A stretch of DNA of 64,000 nucleotides from Flavobacterium hibernum. GTDB lineage: Bacteria > Bacteroidota > Bacteroidia > Flavobacteriales > Flavobacteriaceae. The stretch spans positions 186,001 through 250,000 of the forward strand of contig NZ_JPRK01000002.1 of the NCBI RefSeq assembly GCF_000832125.1. The letters run 5' to 3'. The stretch's first letter is position 1; every line of letters begins with the position of its first letter. Shown here in pieces: positions 26,219 through 33,461 of this stretch. The notes beneath the pieces are model-generated. The model saw only the letters and a program-made list of their open reading frames with translations, made no database searches and was not told the origin of the DNA. The translations under genes and the position numbers were made by a program.

Positions 26219-27093
26219 TGATACAGTTTCATGCCTATAAAATGCTTCAAACTGCTGATGGTGAACTACCGTTGGATGTTTCTTTGACTTTTGAAAAGGG
26301 TCAGTTTATTGCTATTTACGGAAATTCAGGAGTAGGCAAAACCACCATTCTAAGAATTTTGGCAGGACTTACAGAGGCGGAAAAAGTAGATATAAATGTG
26401 GGCGATGATATTTGGGATGATTCGTTAAAAAGATTTCATCTGCCAGTTCAAAAACGCTCGATAGGATTTGTTTTTCAAGATTTTGCCTTATTTCCGAATT
26501 TGACGGTTAAAGAAAATTTAGAGTTTGCCTTATCCAAAAATGATTCAACTCAAATTGTATCTGAATTAATCGAATTGATGGAATTAGAATCACTTCAAAA
26601 TTCTAAACCGCAAAATTTATCAGGAGGACAAAAACAGCGTGTAGCTTTGGCAAGAGCGATAGTTCGTAAACCGGAAATTCTATTGTTAGATGAGCCACTT
26701 TCAGCCTTAGATGATGAAATGCGATTTAAACTTCAGGATTATATTTTAAAAACCCATGAAAAATATCAATTAACCACTTTGATGATTAGTCATTCAATAG
26801 CCGAAATTTTTAAACTTTCGGATAAAGTGATTGTTATTGACAAAGGAAAAATTAGTAAACAAGGAACTCCAAATGAGGTATTTGCTGAAACGAAGATAAG
26901 TAGTAAGTTTCAAGTCACTGGAGAAATAATCAGTATTACTAAAAGCGATATTATTTATGTAGTACAAGTATGCTCTGGAAATAACATTATAAAAGTCGTT
27001 GCGACAGAAGAAGAAATAATAGATTATAAAATAGGGCAAAAAGTGCTTGTAGCTTCAAAAGCCTTTAACCCTGTTATTCAGATTTTGCTCTAA
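26218..27093 (+). CDS. modC: molybdate ABC transporter ATP-binding protein
   Basis: ABC ATPase of 291 residues powering the ModAB transporter. Walker A GNSGVGKTT (about 36-44), Q-loop VFQDFALFPN, signature LSGGQKQRVALARAI, Walker B ILLLDEPLSALD, switch His in MISHSIAE. The C-terminal about 70 residues (KFQVTGEIISITKSDIIYVV) form one TOBE-like regulatory domain, shorter than the tandem domain of Escherichia coli ModC; the separate MOP protein may supply the rest. Confidence 0.94.
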   Translation: MIQFHAYKMLQTADGELPLDVSLTFEKGQFIAIYGNSGVGKTTILRILAGLTEAEKVDINVGDDIWDDSLKRFHLPVQKRSIGFVFQDFALFPNLTVKENLEFALSKNDSTQIVSELIELMELESLQNSKPQNLSGGQKQRVALARAIVRKPEILLLDEPLSALDDEMRFKLQDYILKTHEKYQLTTLMISHSIAEIFKLSDKVIVIDKGKISKQGTPNEVFAETKISSKFQVTGEIISITKSDIIYVVQVCSGNNIIKVVATEEEIIDYKIGQKVLVASKAFNPVIQILL

Positions 27094-27177
27094 AAAGTAA
27101 AAATCTATTTAGATACGCTAGCACACCCACAAATTCAATGGAATCGAGTTCCACTATTTTCTCTTATGTAATTGGTT

Positions 27178-27211
27178 CTTCCAGCTGCTCCATTGCATCG
27201 TTAAGATAAGT
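27178..27211 (-). pseudogene. short fragment resembling a CusA/CzcA pump gene
   Basis: On the minus strand this reads YLNDAMEQL(E), and its DNA closely matches the same motif of the intact pump gene at about 50435-50470. Only about 30 bases remain. Confidence 0.4.
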
Positions 27212-27377
27212 GGAGATTGTAACGGATATTCAGGATTACTTCAACTACGACAGAACCGATGTAAGTGTTTATGACCGATACAAAGCAGGATTGTTCTACA
27301 TGTTCAAAGACGGTCTGAGCGGAGAAGACTGGGATTTTATCAGCAACGGCACAAATACTACAGACGATGAGAATTAA
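27210..27377 (+). pseudogene. 3' tail of an unrecognised gene
   Basis: Open frame without a start: VEIVTDIQDYFNYDRTD then VSVYDRYKAGLFYMFKDGLS, ending GTNTTDDEN. It has the composition of a real protein C-terminus but no upstream part, because the sequence to its left is the pump fragment. Family unknown. Confidence 0.45.
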
Positions 27378-27513
27378 GCTAAAACTTTCTCAGCTCAAAC
27401 AGGTATTGCAGTCACAACCGCTCAAACTGCCGATAAGTTTTAAAAAGGAAAATTTTACAGATAAAGAGTTTTCAGAGTTTACACGATTGATACAATCCAA
27501 AGAACGAGGTTAA
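27367..27513 (+). CDS. small hypothetical protein (48 aa)
   Basis: Frame of 48 codons (MRIKLKLSQLKQVLQSQ start) whose ATG overlaps the end of the preceding gene tail (GATGAG...TAA) by 11 bp, as in a coupled gene pair. It is basic and helical-looking, with no recognised family. A terminator hairpin overlaps its stop. It could be a partner (for example an immunity-like or accessory protein) of the lost upstream gene; this is speculative. Confidence 0.4.
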   Translation: MRIKLKLSQLKQVLQSQPLKLPISFKKENFTDKEFSEFTRLIQSKERG

Positions 27514-27527
27514 ACACCTCGTTTTTT
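27502..27527 (+). terminator. terminator after the 48-aa frame
   Basis: ACGAGGT-taaac-ACCTCGT stem with a run of T; it includes the stop codon of the small frame. Confidence 0.65.
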
Positions 27528-27752
27528 TGTGGTCTGAAATACCTCAATAGTCCGTGAGTCTATAAAAACAAGGATTTTTATGACTTAATAGAAGATAGAC
27601 ATGGACATTTGTTTCCCATGCTGGCGCGAGCATCTTGCTCGTGAACACAAAGCGAAACGACAAAGAAAATAAAGAAGAAACCCGCTCTGCGAAGAGTTCT
27701 AAACTACAGAATACACGAATATTCCTACTGTATGAAGAGGTCCTTATAAAAA

Positions 27753-27780
27753 GCTGCGCAAATGTCTCTGACTTTACGCA
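27753..27780 (+). repeat. short repeat copy 1 (GCGCAAATGTCTCTGAC family)
   Basis: GCTGCGCAAATGTCTCTGAC then TTTACGCA. Related copies occur at 27964-27990 (inverted), 29090-29114 and 29181-29205. The ends can pair (TGCG...CGCA). Confidence 0.6.
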
Positions 27781-27963
27781 TTTTTTTGTTTGTTAGAAAT
27801 TGTAAATGTGCCAAAAGTCACCTGACTTTTTAGTTGTTAGTGTAAGATAGTACTAGAAAAAAATATTCTAAGCTGGAGAAATTATAAAATGTTTTTAATT
27901 TATATTTGGTTTAAAGTCGGAAACTTTTAGGTGTATTCTTTTTTATGAAGATTAAAAAAATAG

Positions 27964-27990
27964 CGAAAAGTCAAAGACATTTGCGCAGCG
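27964..27990 (-). repeat. short repeat copy 2, inverted
   Basis: On the minus strand GCTGCGCAAATGTCTTTGAC then TTTTCG, matching copy 1 with few changes. It sits immediately before the toxin-tail-like frame. Confidence 0.6.
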
Positions 27991-27996
27991 CTTGCG

Positions 27997-28128
27997 ATGA
28001 ACACTAGCGGAGCAGGGGATTATTCTGCGGGAATAGCTTTATATAATGCAGTAATTCCAAATGATATATACTCTTCTGTAAGAGGAGCAAATAGGAACGT
28101 ACCACGAACAATATTGTCAAGAAAATGA
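27997..28128 (+). pseudogene. 43-codon C-terminal tail, possibly of a polymorphic toxin
   Basis: Frame reading NTSGAGDYSAGIALYNAVIP then NDIYSSVRGANRNVPRTI, ending SRK. It is protein-like, lacks any upstream body, and its stop overlaps the next gene's ATG (ATGA). In Rhs-type toxin loci, detached C-terminal cassettes with overlapping immunity genes look like this. The toxin class is not recognisable, so the call is inference. Confidence 0.4.
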
Positions 28129-28616
28129 GAAAGAAAGTTTTATTTAGTCTATGTATTGTAGTATTAATTTGTATTAGTTGTAATGAATTCAATACAGCAA
28201 CACCTCAAGCATCTTCAACAATTTCAAATTCAAAAAAAAATGAGTTTTATATCTCTACAGTAAATAAATTGCAAACTGGAGATTTAGATATTATTGATTC
28301 TGTATGGATTGAAAAAGTTTGGCATTATAAAGTTATAAAAGGGGAAAAAAGAAAAGTTGCATTATCTCCAAATAATCAAATTGTCTTGAAATTAAAAAAA
28401 ATAAGTAAAGAGTTTAAGAAAAGTGAATACCTTTTAGAATGGAAAATAGAAGAAAAACATTTTGGTAATTTAGGTTCTGGGAATGGAGTATTTATGGTTA
28501 GATACCCCAAAACTACTAGAATAGATACTCTTCACTTTTTGTTGCATAGAGTAAATGATAATTCTACTTTCGATATCGGAACATTTGTTAATGTATCAAA
28601 GTTAGTGATAAAATAG
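28125..28616 (+). CDS. hypothetical lipoprotein, possible immunity protein
   Basis: Lipoprotein of 163 residues with signal MRKKVLFSLCIVVLICISC (Cys 19). The mature part is beta-rich and lysine-rich (VWHYKVIKGEKRKVALSPNN, YLLEWKIEEKHFG). No known family. Its ATG overlaps the stop of the 43-codon tail by 4 bp, suggesting translational coupling. Surface or periplasmic lipoproteins serve as immunity proteins against some exported toxins; that role is inferred from position only. Confidence 0.6.
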   Translation: MRKKVLFSLCIVVLICISCNEFNTATPQASSTISNSKKNEFYISTVNKLQTGDLDIIDSVWIEKVWHYKVIKGEKRKVALSPNNQIVLKLKKISKEFKKSEYLLEWKIEEKHFGNLGSGNGVFMVRYPKTTRIDTLHFLLHRVNDNSTFDIGTFVNVSKLVIK

Positions 28617-29089
28617 GCGATGTATCAGATTTCTTGGTTGTTAAACCCAATAGCTCGGATATAGACAACGATAGCTCGGAAATTATTCCCGTGCCCTCAA
28701 AGGAAATCGACAAAGAATGGAAAAATTAAACTTCGCAGCAATGCGAGGATTTTTATGTTTTAAAATCAAAATTAGATCTGCATTTTTTTTGAAAGAATGC
28801 ACATTCTATGGTTGTTTTGAAAAGTTAAATTCCTGTTGAAATAGAATAAATATCATTAAAAATAGGAAAACAAAAAACTATAAGCAGCAGTACTATTGTA
28901 AAATCTGATGTCATCGTTTTATATAAAAGTATACAAATCAGGCTTATAAATTAAATATCAATCAAAATATCATTCAATTAACCAAAGAGGGATTAGGAAT
29001 AAGAAGCACGGTTAGAATATTAAAAATTTCAGCCATAACAATATTGAAAAGAATCGTTTTTATCGCCTAGCTGCGCAAAGTGTAGCTGT

Positions 29090-29114
29090 TGTGCAAACGT
29101 CTCTGACTTTGCAC
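29090..29114 (+). repeat. short repeat copy 3
   Basis: TGTGCAAACGTCTCTGAC then TTTGCAC, same family as copies at 27753 and 27964, with its ends able to pair (GTGCAAA...TTTGCAC). Confidence 0.6.
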
Positions 29115-29180
29115 TCGCAACTATAATCTGCTAAGAATTGAAATAAGAAAGCTAGTTCCGCAAAGATTTCCTCATAAAAA

Positions 29181-29205
29181 GTTGCGCAAATGTCTGTTAC
29201 TTTTT
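29181..29205 (+). repeat. short repeat copy 4, partial
   Basis: GTTGCGCAAATGTCTGTTAC followed by T-run; the preceding TCCTCATAAAAA also resembles the bases before copy 1. Confidence 0.5.
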
Positions 29206-29267
29206 TTAAATTTTGCTCTTAAGAACCTAAATTTCAAAAAAGTAAAATTTTAATATTTAGGAATAAA

Positions 29268-29295
29268 AAAAGTCCTAATTTTCATTAGGACTTTT
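29268..29295. terminator. terminator hairpin, duplicate of 20991-21018
   Basis: Same 28-base hairpin as after trxB. On the minus strand it would lie directly downstream of a tRNA 3' end, the natural place for a tRNA terminator. Confidence 0.75.
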
Positions 29296-29319
29296 GGTGG
29301 GGAGAGCAGGATTCGAACC
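29295..29319 (-). other. tRNA 3'-end fragment: candidate left attachment site of the island
   Basis: On the minus strand GGTTCGAATCCTGC followed by TCTCCCCACCA: the T-loop, the 3' arm of the T-stem, the acceptor 3' strand and an encoded CCA. The 5' part of the T-stem and the rest of the tRNA are absent, so it is not a functional gene. Such 25-bp fragments are left by site-specific integration into tRNA 3' ends. Gene content changes to metal-resistance cargo just to the right. Confidence 0.7.
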
Positions 29320-29711
29320 TTAGGCTTGAAACCGCTGTATATGCCACTTTTATTTATGTCTTGAACCTTTGTGCACCGATTCTGCACCAAATTCAAATTT
29401 TTATTATTTCAATATTAAATCATGCACAAAAATTTTGTAGACTAACGGACTAATATGCAGTAATATTAATCTTTTTTCTAATACAAATATAGTAAAATAC
29501 CGAGTATTTTCAGTTAAGAATTAAAAGTTCAGTCATATAGATACAAAAAGATATCTATTCCAAATGCAATGTGGAACAATTTTTCCATAAAACTCAGAAC
29601 ACTATTTCATACTACCTCCTAATATTTACAATGTTTAGAACAAATTCTCTGTAACATTGTCAGTAAGGAATTTTTTGATTTTAAAAATAAATTTTGCTAA
29701 AGTTAAATAGG

Positions 29712-29891
29712 TTACAAAGTATCTTCTTTTTCTTTTAGAAAATTTCTCACTGCTACATCTGCCATATTAGCTAGAAATTTCAAAATATCTGTTGCATCTT
29801 CCAAAGTAACATTCAATCCTTCATCTTTCAGCATTTTTTGAGCTTTTAAAGGTGTAATTTTTCCTTTATATTCATATTTTTCATATTCCAT
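29712..29891 (-). CDS. small conserved hypothetical protein
   Basis: Protein of 59 residues (start MEYEKYEYKGKITPLKAQKM) with predicted helices (KAQKMLKDEGLNVTLEDATD, LKFLANMADVAVRNFLKEKE). The helical N-terminal half resembles the short regulators found on many Bacteroidota mobile elements. A TTG six bases upstream (29897) is an alternative start. First gene inside the island; function unknown. Confidence 0.6.
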   Translation of the reverse strand: MEYEKYEYKGKITPLKAQKMLKDEGLNVTLEDATDILKFLANMADVAVRNFLKEKEDTL

Positions 29892-30026
29892 AACCAAAAT
29901 ATTATTATGATAAATATAATGAAATTTATGTAATTATTTGTGTTGCAATGGCTTATGTTTTATTGATGTTTCTCATAGTCGAAATTTGTTCATGATAATC
30001 TATTTGACCATTATAAATTATTCAAT

Positions 30027-30233
30027 TTAGCAGCATTTTTTATCCTGTTGAATTGGAGGACACGGTACACTTCCAAAACTACAATATACACAACAGTCTC
30101 CCTGATTTGGTCTAAGTGTTTGTTTGCAGTTTTCACATTCGTAGAAGAATTGGCATGCATCGGTCGGCATTGTTTCTTCTTTGCTGTGGGAGCAAAGAGG
30201 GCAGGTTATTGTAGATTGTAGAACGATTTTCAT
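30027..30233 (-). CDS. GDCCVxC domain (seleno)protein-family protein
   Basis: Cytoplasmic protein of 68 residues with eleven cysteines: ITCPLCSHSKEE, FYECENCKQTLRP and the naming motif GDCCVYCSFGSVPCPPIQ, ending KKCC. The family is widespread next to mercury and arsenic transport genes and some members carry selenocysteine; here Cys codons are used. Its ATG overlaps the merTP stop by 4 bp (ATGA), so it is translated with the transporter. Metal-trafficking is the likely role, not demonstrated. Confidence 0.85.
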   Translation of the reverse strand: MKIVLQSTITCPLCSHSKEETMPTDACQFFYECENCKQTLRPNQGDCCVYCSFGSVPCPPIQQDKKCC

Positions 30234-30829
30234 TTTAATTTTTTGCTAGTAACTGTATAGCCTGTTGAATTAATTGCTTTTTCAATTTCTGAAATAGTGG
30301 TTTTAGAATTATCAAATTCTACAACAGCATTACCATTGGTATAATTTGCATCTGAATTTATTATTCCTGCCAATTTGTTTACTTCATGATTTACATGTTT
30401 TTCGCAGCTGGCACAAGTCATTCCGCTGATTGCAAATTCCGCTTTTTGACTGCTGGACTTTTTTGCGACCGAGATTTTCTTTTCTGTATTTGGATAAAAA
30501 ATGTTTGAATAGTAAGGAAACGAAAGCATGAGGGATGCAAATACTGTAATAATTCCTAAAAACATTTTTGAATTAACAAATTTCGGCTTTTCTTCTATAT
30601 CGCAGTTACAGTCTATCGGCTTTTTAGTTTTCAGCTTTTGATACCACGCAAAACCAATAATTAAAACAGTCAGGCCGATGAAATAAGGCCTCATTGGTTC
30701 AAGCCATGAAAAAGCAGATGCAATCCCGCTTGTTCCGGCAACTAATGCTAATATGGGAGTAATGCAGCACAATGAAGCAGCTATTGCCGTCAAAAATCCA
30801 GCTCCGATCATTTTATTCTCTGTTTTCAT
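30230..30829 (-). CDS. merTP: MerTP mercuric transport protein with HMA domain
   Basis: Membrane protein of 199 residues joining a MerT-type transporter (three hydrophobic segments; GAGFLTAIAASLCCITPILA carries the Cys pair of TM1) to a MerP-like HMA domain (about 130-199) with the GMTCASCEKHV metal site. It would import Hg(II) or a similar thiophilic ion across the inner membrane. No mercuric reductase gene lies in the window. Its start overlaps the ArsR-family gene by 4 bp. Confidence 0.9.
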   Translation of the reverse strand: MKTENKMIGAGFLTAIAASLCCITPILALVAGTSGIASAFSWLEPMRPYFIGLTVLIIGFAWYQKLKTKKPIDCNCDIEEKPKFVNSKMFLGIITVFASLMLSFPYYSNIFYPNTEKKISVAKKSSSQKAEFAISGMTCASCEKHVNHEVNKLAGIINSDANYTNGNAVVEFDNSKTTISEIEKAINSTGYTVTSKKLK

Positions 30830-31200
30830 ATTTTTTCTAAAATTTCATTTTGGGTTAAAATTTCGAAAAAAGGTTTCAGCATTTTTTCATATTCCTTTGT
30901 CAATGAATAGAAAATGGTCTGCGATTCCCGTTTGGTTTCAATAAGTTTTCTGTCTTTTAGTTTTCGCAAGTGCTGTGAAATTGCAGAAATACCCATATCA
31001 AGAATATCACTTATGTCACATACACAGAGCTGTTTTTCTTCATAAAGTAAAAAGAGAATTCTTAATCTCACATTGTTGCCAGCCAATTCAAGCCCACTTG
31101 ATAAATAGTCAAATGAGGTATTAAGTTCTGATACTCTGTCTTTACAGCGGATTATTTGCTTTATATCTGCCTGTTGTCGTATACAAGTTATTTCTTCCAT
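30826..31200 (-). CDS. ArsR/SmtB-family metalloregulator
   Basis: Repressor of 124 residues with winged HTH: LELAGNNVRLRILFLLYEE, then LCVCDISDILDMGISAISQ, HLRKLKDRKLIETKRES. The CVCD motif in the DNA-binding helix region is the type-1 metal site of ArsR proteins. An N-terminal TCIRQ and IRCK add cysteines. The start at 31200 matches the family; it lies only 4 bp after a TATATTTG -7 element, so the mRNA may be leaderless. Confidence 0.88.
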   Translation of the reverse strand: MEEITCIRQQADIKQIIRCKDRVSELNTSFDYLSSGLELAGNNVRLRILFLLYEEKQLCVCDISDILDMGISAISQHLRKLKDRKLIETKRESQTIFYSLTKEYEKMLKPFFEILTQNEILEKI

Positions 31201-31204
31201 AATG

Positions 31205-31234
31205 CAAATATATATCATTTGCTTATTTAAGCAA
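31205..31234 (-). promoter_or_regulatory. promoter and operator of the mer-type operon
   Basis: On the minus strand a TTG (31234-31232) is 19 bp from TATATTTG (31212-31205), matching the Bacteroidota -33/-7 layout. The perfect inverted repeat TTGCTTA-tt-TAAGCAA (31219-31234) overlaps the -33 box and fills part of the spacer, ideal for repression by the ArsR protein it precedes. Confidence 0.7.
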
Positions 31235-31287
31235 GTGCTAAAATATAAAACATTTGAATTTAATTTATGAATGATTCCTGCGCATAA

Positions 31288-31316
31288 AAAAAGACAACTT
31301 TTTGAGTTGTCTTTTA
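31288..31316. terminator. bidirectional terminator-like hairpin
   Basis: AAAAGACAACT-ttttg-AGTTGTCTTTT flanked by A and T runs, after the small Cys-rich gene and upstream of the ArsR promoter. Confidence 0.75.
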
Positions 31317-31333
31317 AGTAGTAACGTGAAATA

Positions 31334-31507
31334 TTACTTTTTGCAATCTTTCGGAGCACAAGTTCCCGAATCGTCATTACAGCAATGCGTAGAACATTTT
31401 TCAGTGCAGTTTTTCTTTGCATCAGTTTTTGATAAGTTCGCATAAGCGAAAATACTTCCAGCAGACAACACCAATGCTGCAAGAGTAAGGTACATTTTGT
31501 TTTTCAT
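31334..31507 (-). CDS. small exported Cys-rich protein
   Basis: A 57-residue frame starting MKNKMYLTLAALVLSAGSIF with a signal peptide ending AYA, followed by about 35 residues holding seven cysteines: KNCTEKCSTHCCNDDSG and TCAPKDCKK. Short enough to be missed by automated gene calling. It has its own A-rich start region and terminator, between the mer-type and sigZ genes. A periplasmic metal-binding role is suggested by composition alone. Confidence 0.75.
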   Translation of the reverse strand: MKNKMYLTLAALVLSAGSIFAYANLSKTDAKKNCTEKCSTHCCNDDSGTCAPKDCKK

Positions 31508-31633
31508 AATTTAAATTTTTAATGATTAATACTACTTAAGACGTACTAATCTAAAAATGATGCAGGCATTGCTGATTTTTTTTCTAACAGCCTGAATTTT
31601 ATATATGAATCTTCCGTAAATGATCCGGTGATA

Positions 31634-32197
31634 TCAGCATTTTCCTCCGCTGCATGATTTTTTAGAAGTAACATTCATAACATTTCCACGGCGGTCTAAT
31701 TCAATACTGCAGCAGTCCAAAAGCATTTCCTTTAATCTGGATCTGCCTCTCTGCACCCTAGAACGGATGGAAGGGTAGGCAAGGCTGTATTTTTCTGTTA
31801 AGTCTTTCTGTTTAATTCCATGTATTTCGCTATCCATGATAATGTCCCGATAGTCTTCCGGCAGCCGCTCAATGAATTTTATTAAACAGCAGTCCAGACT
31901 TTCCGAAGTATCAAAATCTGTTTCATGCATAATCTTTTGCATCATACATTCGGTCAGCTCTGATTTCTTATGATTGGAATCTTTTCGGTAATAATCAATA
32001 ATGGAATTTCTTGTGATTGTGAAAATCCAGCTTTTTAGTTTGCCTTCGTCGGTAAGTGATCCTAAATTCTCGTTTATCTTTATAAAAACTTCCTGCAAAA
32101 CATCGGATGCATCGTCGGTATCATTTATACGAGCCTTTATATATCTGCCCAAGATGATATAAAACTGATTGTGAATAGTATTTATTTCCAAACTCAT
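31634..32197 (-). CDS. SigZ-like ECF sigma factor with Cys-rich tail
   Basis: Sigma factor of 187 residues: region 2 (DASDVLQEVFIKINENLGSL, KSWIFTITRNSIIDYYRK) and region 4 (LPEDYRDIIMDSEIHGIKQ, YPSIRSRVQRGRSRLKEMLL). After region 4 is a tail of about 27 residues with CC, and KKSCSGGKC at the very end, typical of SigZ-type factors found with arsenic genes. The tail could sense thiophilic metals directly. No anti-sigma gene is adjacent, but a membrane protein gene lies 33 bp upstream. Confidence 0.85.
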   Translation of the reverse strand: MSLEINTIHNQFYIILGRYIKARINDTDDASDVLQEVFIKINENLGSLTDEGKLKSWIFTITRNSIIDYYRKDSNHKKSELTECMMQKIMHETDFDTSESLDCCLIKFIERLPEDYRDIIMDSEIHGIKQKDLTEKYSLAYPSIRSRVQRGRSRLKEMLLDCCSIELDRRGNVMNVTSKKSCSGGKC

Positions 32198-32230
32198 AGA
32201 TTTTTTGTTCTGCTTATTAAGTAAGCGGGA

Positions 32231-32794
32231 TTAACAACAATTGATTTTGCCTCTGAAGTTATTCCAGATATGGGCTGTTTTTGGCATGCATAAGAAAACA
32301 TGAAGAATTGCCATTACGATAGCTCCCGGCAAAAGATTTACAATTAACAAATTAAAGAAGCCTGGAGATTGATTGATATTAGAAATCATTATGTGCCCAT
32401 TTTCAAAAGTAAATCTGATGGAGAGGTACACTGCAATTGACGCAAAATGAAATCCATTTACGAATAAATGGACAATATATTCCCAGCGTGGCAGGCCTCC
32501 CATAAACTGTCTGCTGTCTTTTTCTATAAAAGCGTCGTAACCGAGTACCATTATATCTAAAAGGACAATGATTAAGCCTATTACAAAACTAGTATGATTA
32601 TCTTGTTTCAAGAACAAAAAATAAAGGATGGCTGGAAAGAAAACAGCTCTCAAAGTATGGGTAATGTGCTCGGTTTTACTTTCTTCCCGATTGTGAAGCT
32701 GGTATTTGAAAATATGCAGATAAAAGCCGTCATACAAGGCCAAGACTGCAAAAAGGACAAGAAAGAAGGATGAAATGATAATTGCTGTTTCCAT
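32231..32794 (-). CDS. five- to six-pass membrane protein of unknown function
   Basis: Integral membrane protein of 187 residues with hydrophobic segments near 5-25, 48-62, 70-88, 108-125, 145-168. Histidines and acidic residues sit in the loops (HITHTLRA, HLFVNGFHFAS), and the C-terminus is GKINCC. I do not recognise the family. It is the gene immediately upstream of sigZ and probably co-transcribed, so it may be its membrane partner. Confidence 0.75.
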   Translation of the reverse strand: METAIIISSFFLVLFAVLALYDGFYLHIFKYQLHNREESKTEHITHTLRAVFFPAILYFLFLKQDNHTSFVIGLIIVLLDIMVLGYDAFIEKDSRQFMGGLPRWEYIVHLFVNGFHFASIAVYLSIRFTFENGHIMISNINQSPGFFNLLIVNLLPGAIVMAILHVFLCMPKTAHIWNNFRGKINCC

Positions 32795-32867
32795 TTTATT
32801 TATAATTGATTATAAAAGCAAAACTATTGGAAAGTATAATTAGCAAAAAGGACAAATGTCCTCGAAT

Positions 32868-33440
32868 TTACAGACTAATTTCTTTTCTGATCCTGCTCAG
32901 CGTCCTGCGTGTTATTCCAAGATAGCTTGCAATATCATTTACTGAAGCCTTGTTTACAACAGCAGGCTGTTCCTTAAGCATGCGCATGTATTTTTCCTTT
33001 GCAGTTTCATTGCATAAAACACTGGCATACTGTTCCATCACCATATACTGCCGCTCGGCAATTGACCTTCCAATATTCTGCCAGAGAGGACTCTTTTGAT
33101 AGAGAGTCTGCAGGTCATTGTAGCTGATTGTTATAAGCTGGGTATCTTCCACTGCCTGAATGGAAAGCTCCGAAGGCTGCTGAGAGATAAAGCTCTTATA
33201 TGAAGCCGTGAGATTATTTTCTGTACAGAAGCAGGAAGTCACTTCTTCGGATTTTTCATTTACATAATATGTCCTGAGCAGCCCTTTTTTTATAAAAGCG
33301 GCTTCATGAGAGGTTTTGCCGATCTCTGCAAAATAACTGTTTCTGCCTAAGGTCCTTGTTTTGAAATACGGACTGTACTTTTCAAACTCCTGATCACTGA
33401 GAGGCACGATGCTTTTTAAAAATAATTTAAAACTTTCCAT
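32868..33440 (-). CDS. Crp/Fnr-family transcriptional regulator
   Basis: Regulator of 190 residues: cyclic-nucleotide-binding-like beta domain (about 10-120: YFAEIGKTSHEAAFIKKGLL, AVEDTQLITISYNDLQ) and HTH (VNDIASYLGITRRTLSRIRK). No FNR-type cysteine cluster is seen. It lies between the sigZ pair and the ars operon on the same strand; target genes are unknown. Confidence 0.88.
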   Translation of the reverse strand: MESFKLFLKSIVPLSDQEFEKYSPYFKTRTLGRNSYFAEIGKTSHEAAFIKKGLLRTYYVNEKSEEVTSCFCTENNLTASYKSFISQQPSELSIQAVEDTQLITISYNDLQTLYQKSPLWQNIGRSIAERQYMVMEQYASVLCNETAKEKYMRMLKEQPAVVNKASVNDIASYLGITRRTLSRIRKEISL

Positions 33441-33461
33441 AATAGGTTTTATTTCAAGATT

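Larger units (their letters stand above)
27094..27996. other. gene-remnant region after modC
   Basis: No intact long gene. It holds a fragment resembling an RND efflux pump gene (27181-27211), a gene tail (27210-27377), a 48-residue small frame, a terminator, and repeat copies at 27753 and 27964. The mixture suggests repeated insertion and deletion. Confidence 0.6.
28617..29711. other. remnant and attachment-site region
   Basis: No intact gene. A 37-codon gene tail (28618-28728: GDVSDFLVVKPNSSDIDND..., ending DKEWKN) follows the lipoprotein in another arrangement. Repeat copies lie at 29090 and 29181, a terminator at 29268, and the tRNA 3'-end fragment at 29295. From 29320 to 29711 the sequence is AT-rich with only a TGCACC-gattc-TGCACC direct repeat (about 29373-29389) of note, which could be a recombinase-binding site. 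Confidence 0.55.

Noticed and set aside
27753..29205. CRISPR array
   Set aside because: Only four diverged repeats in mixed orientation with irregular spacing of 0.1-1.1 kb, and no cas genes.
29295..29319. Functional tRNA gene
   Set aside because: Only the 3' 25 bases are present; no anticodon arm or 5' acceptor strand lies next to them.
31201..31482. N-terminal extension of the ArsR-family gene to 31482
   Set aside because: It runs through the promoter, a terminator hairpin and the Cys-rich peptide gene; the protein family starts at 31200.
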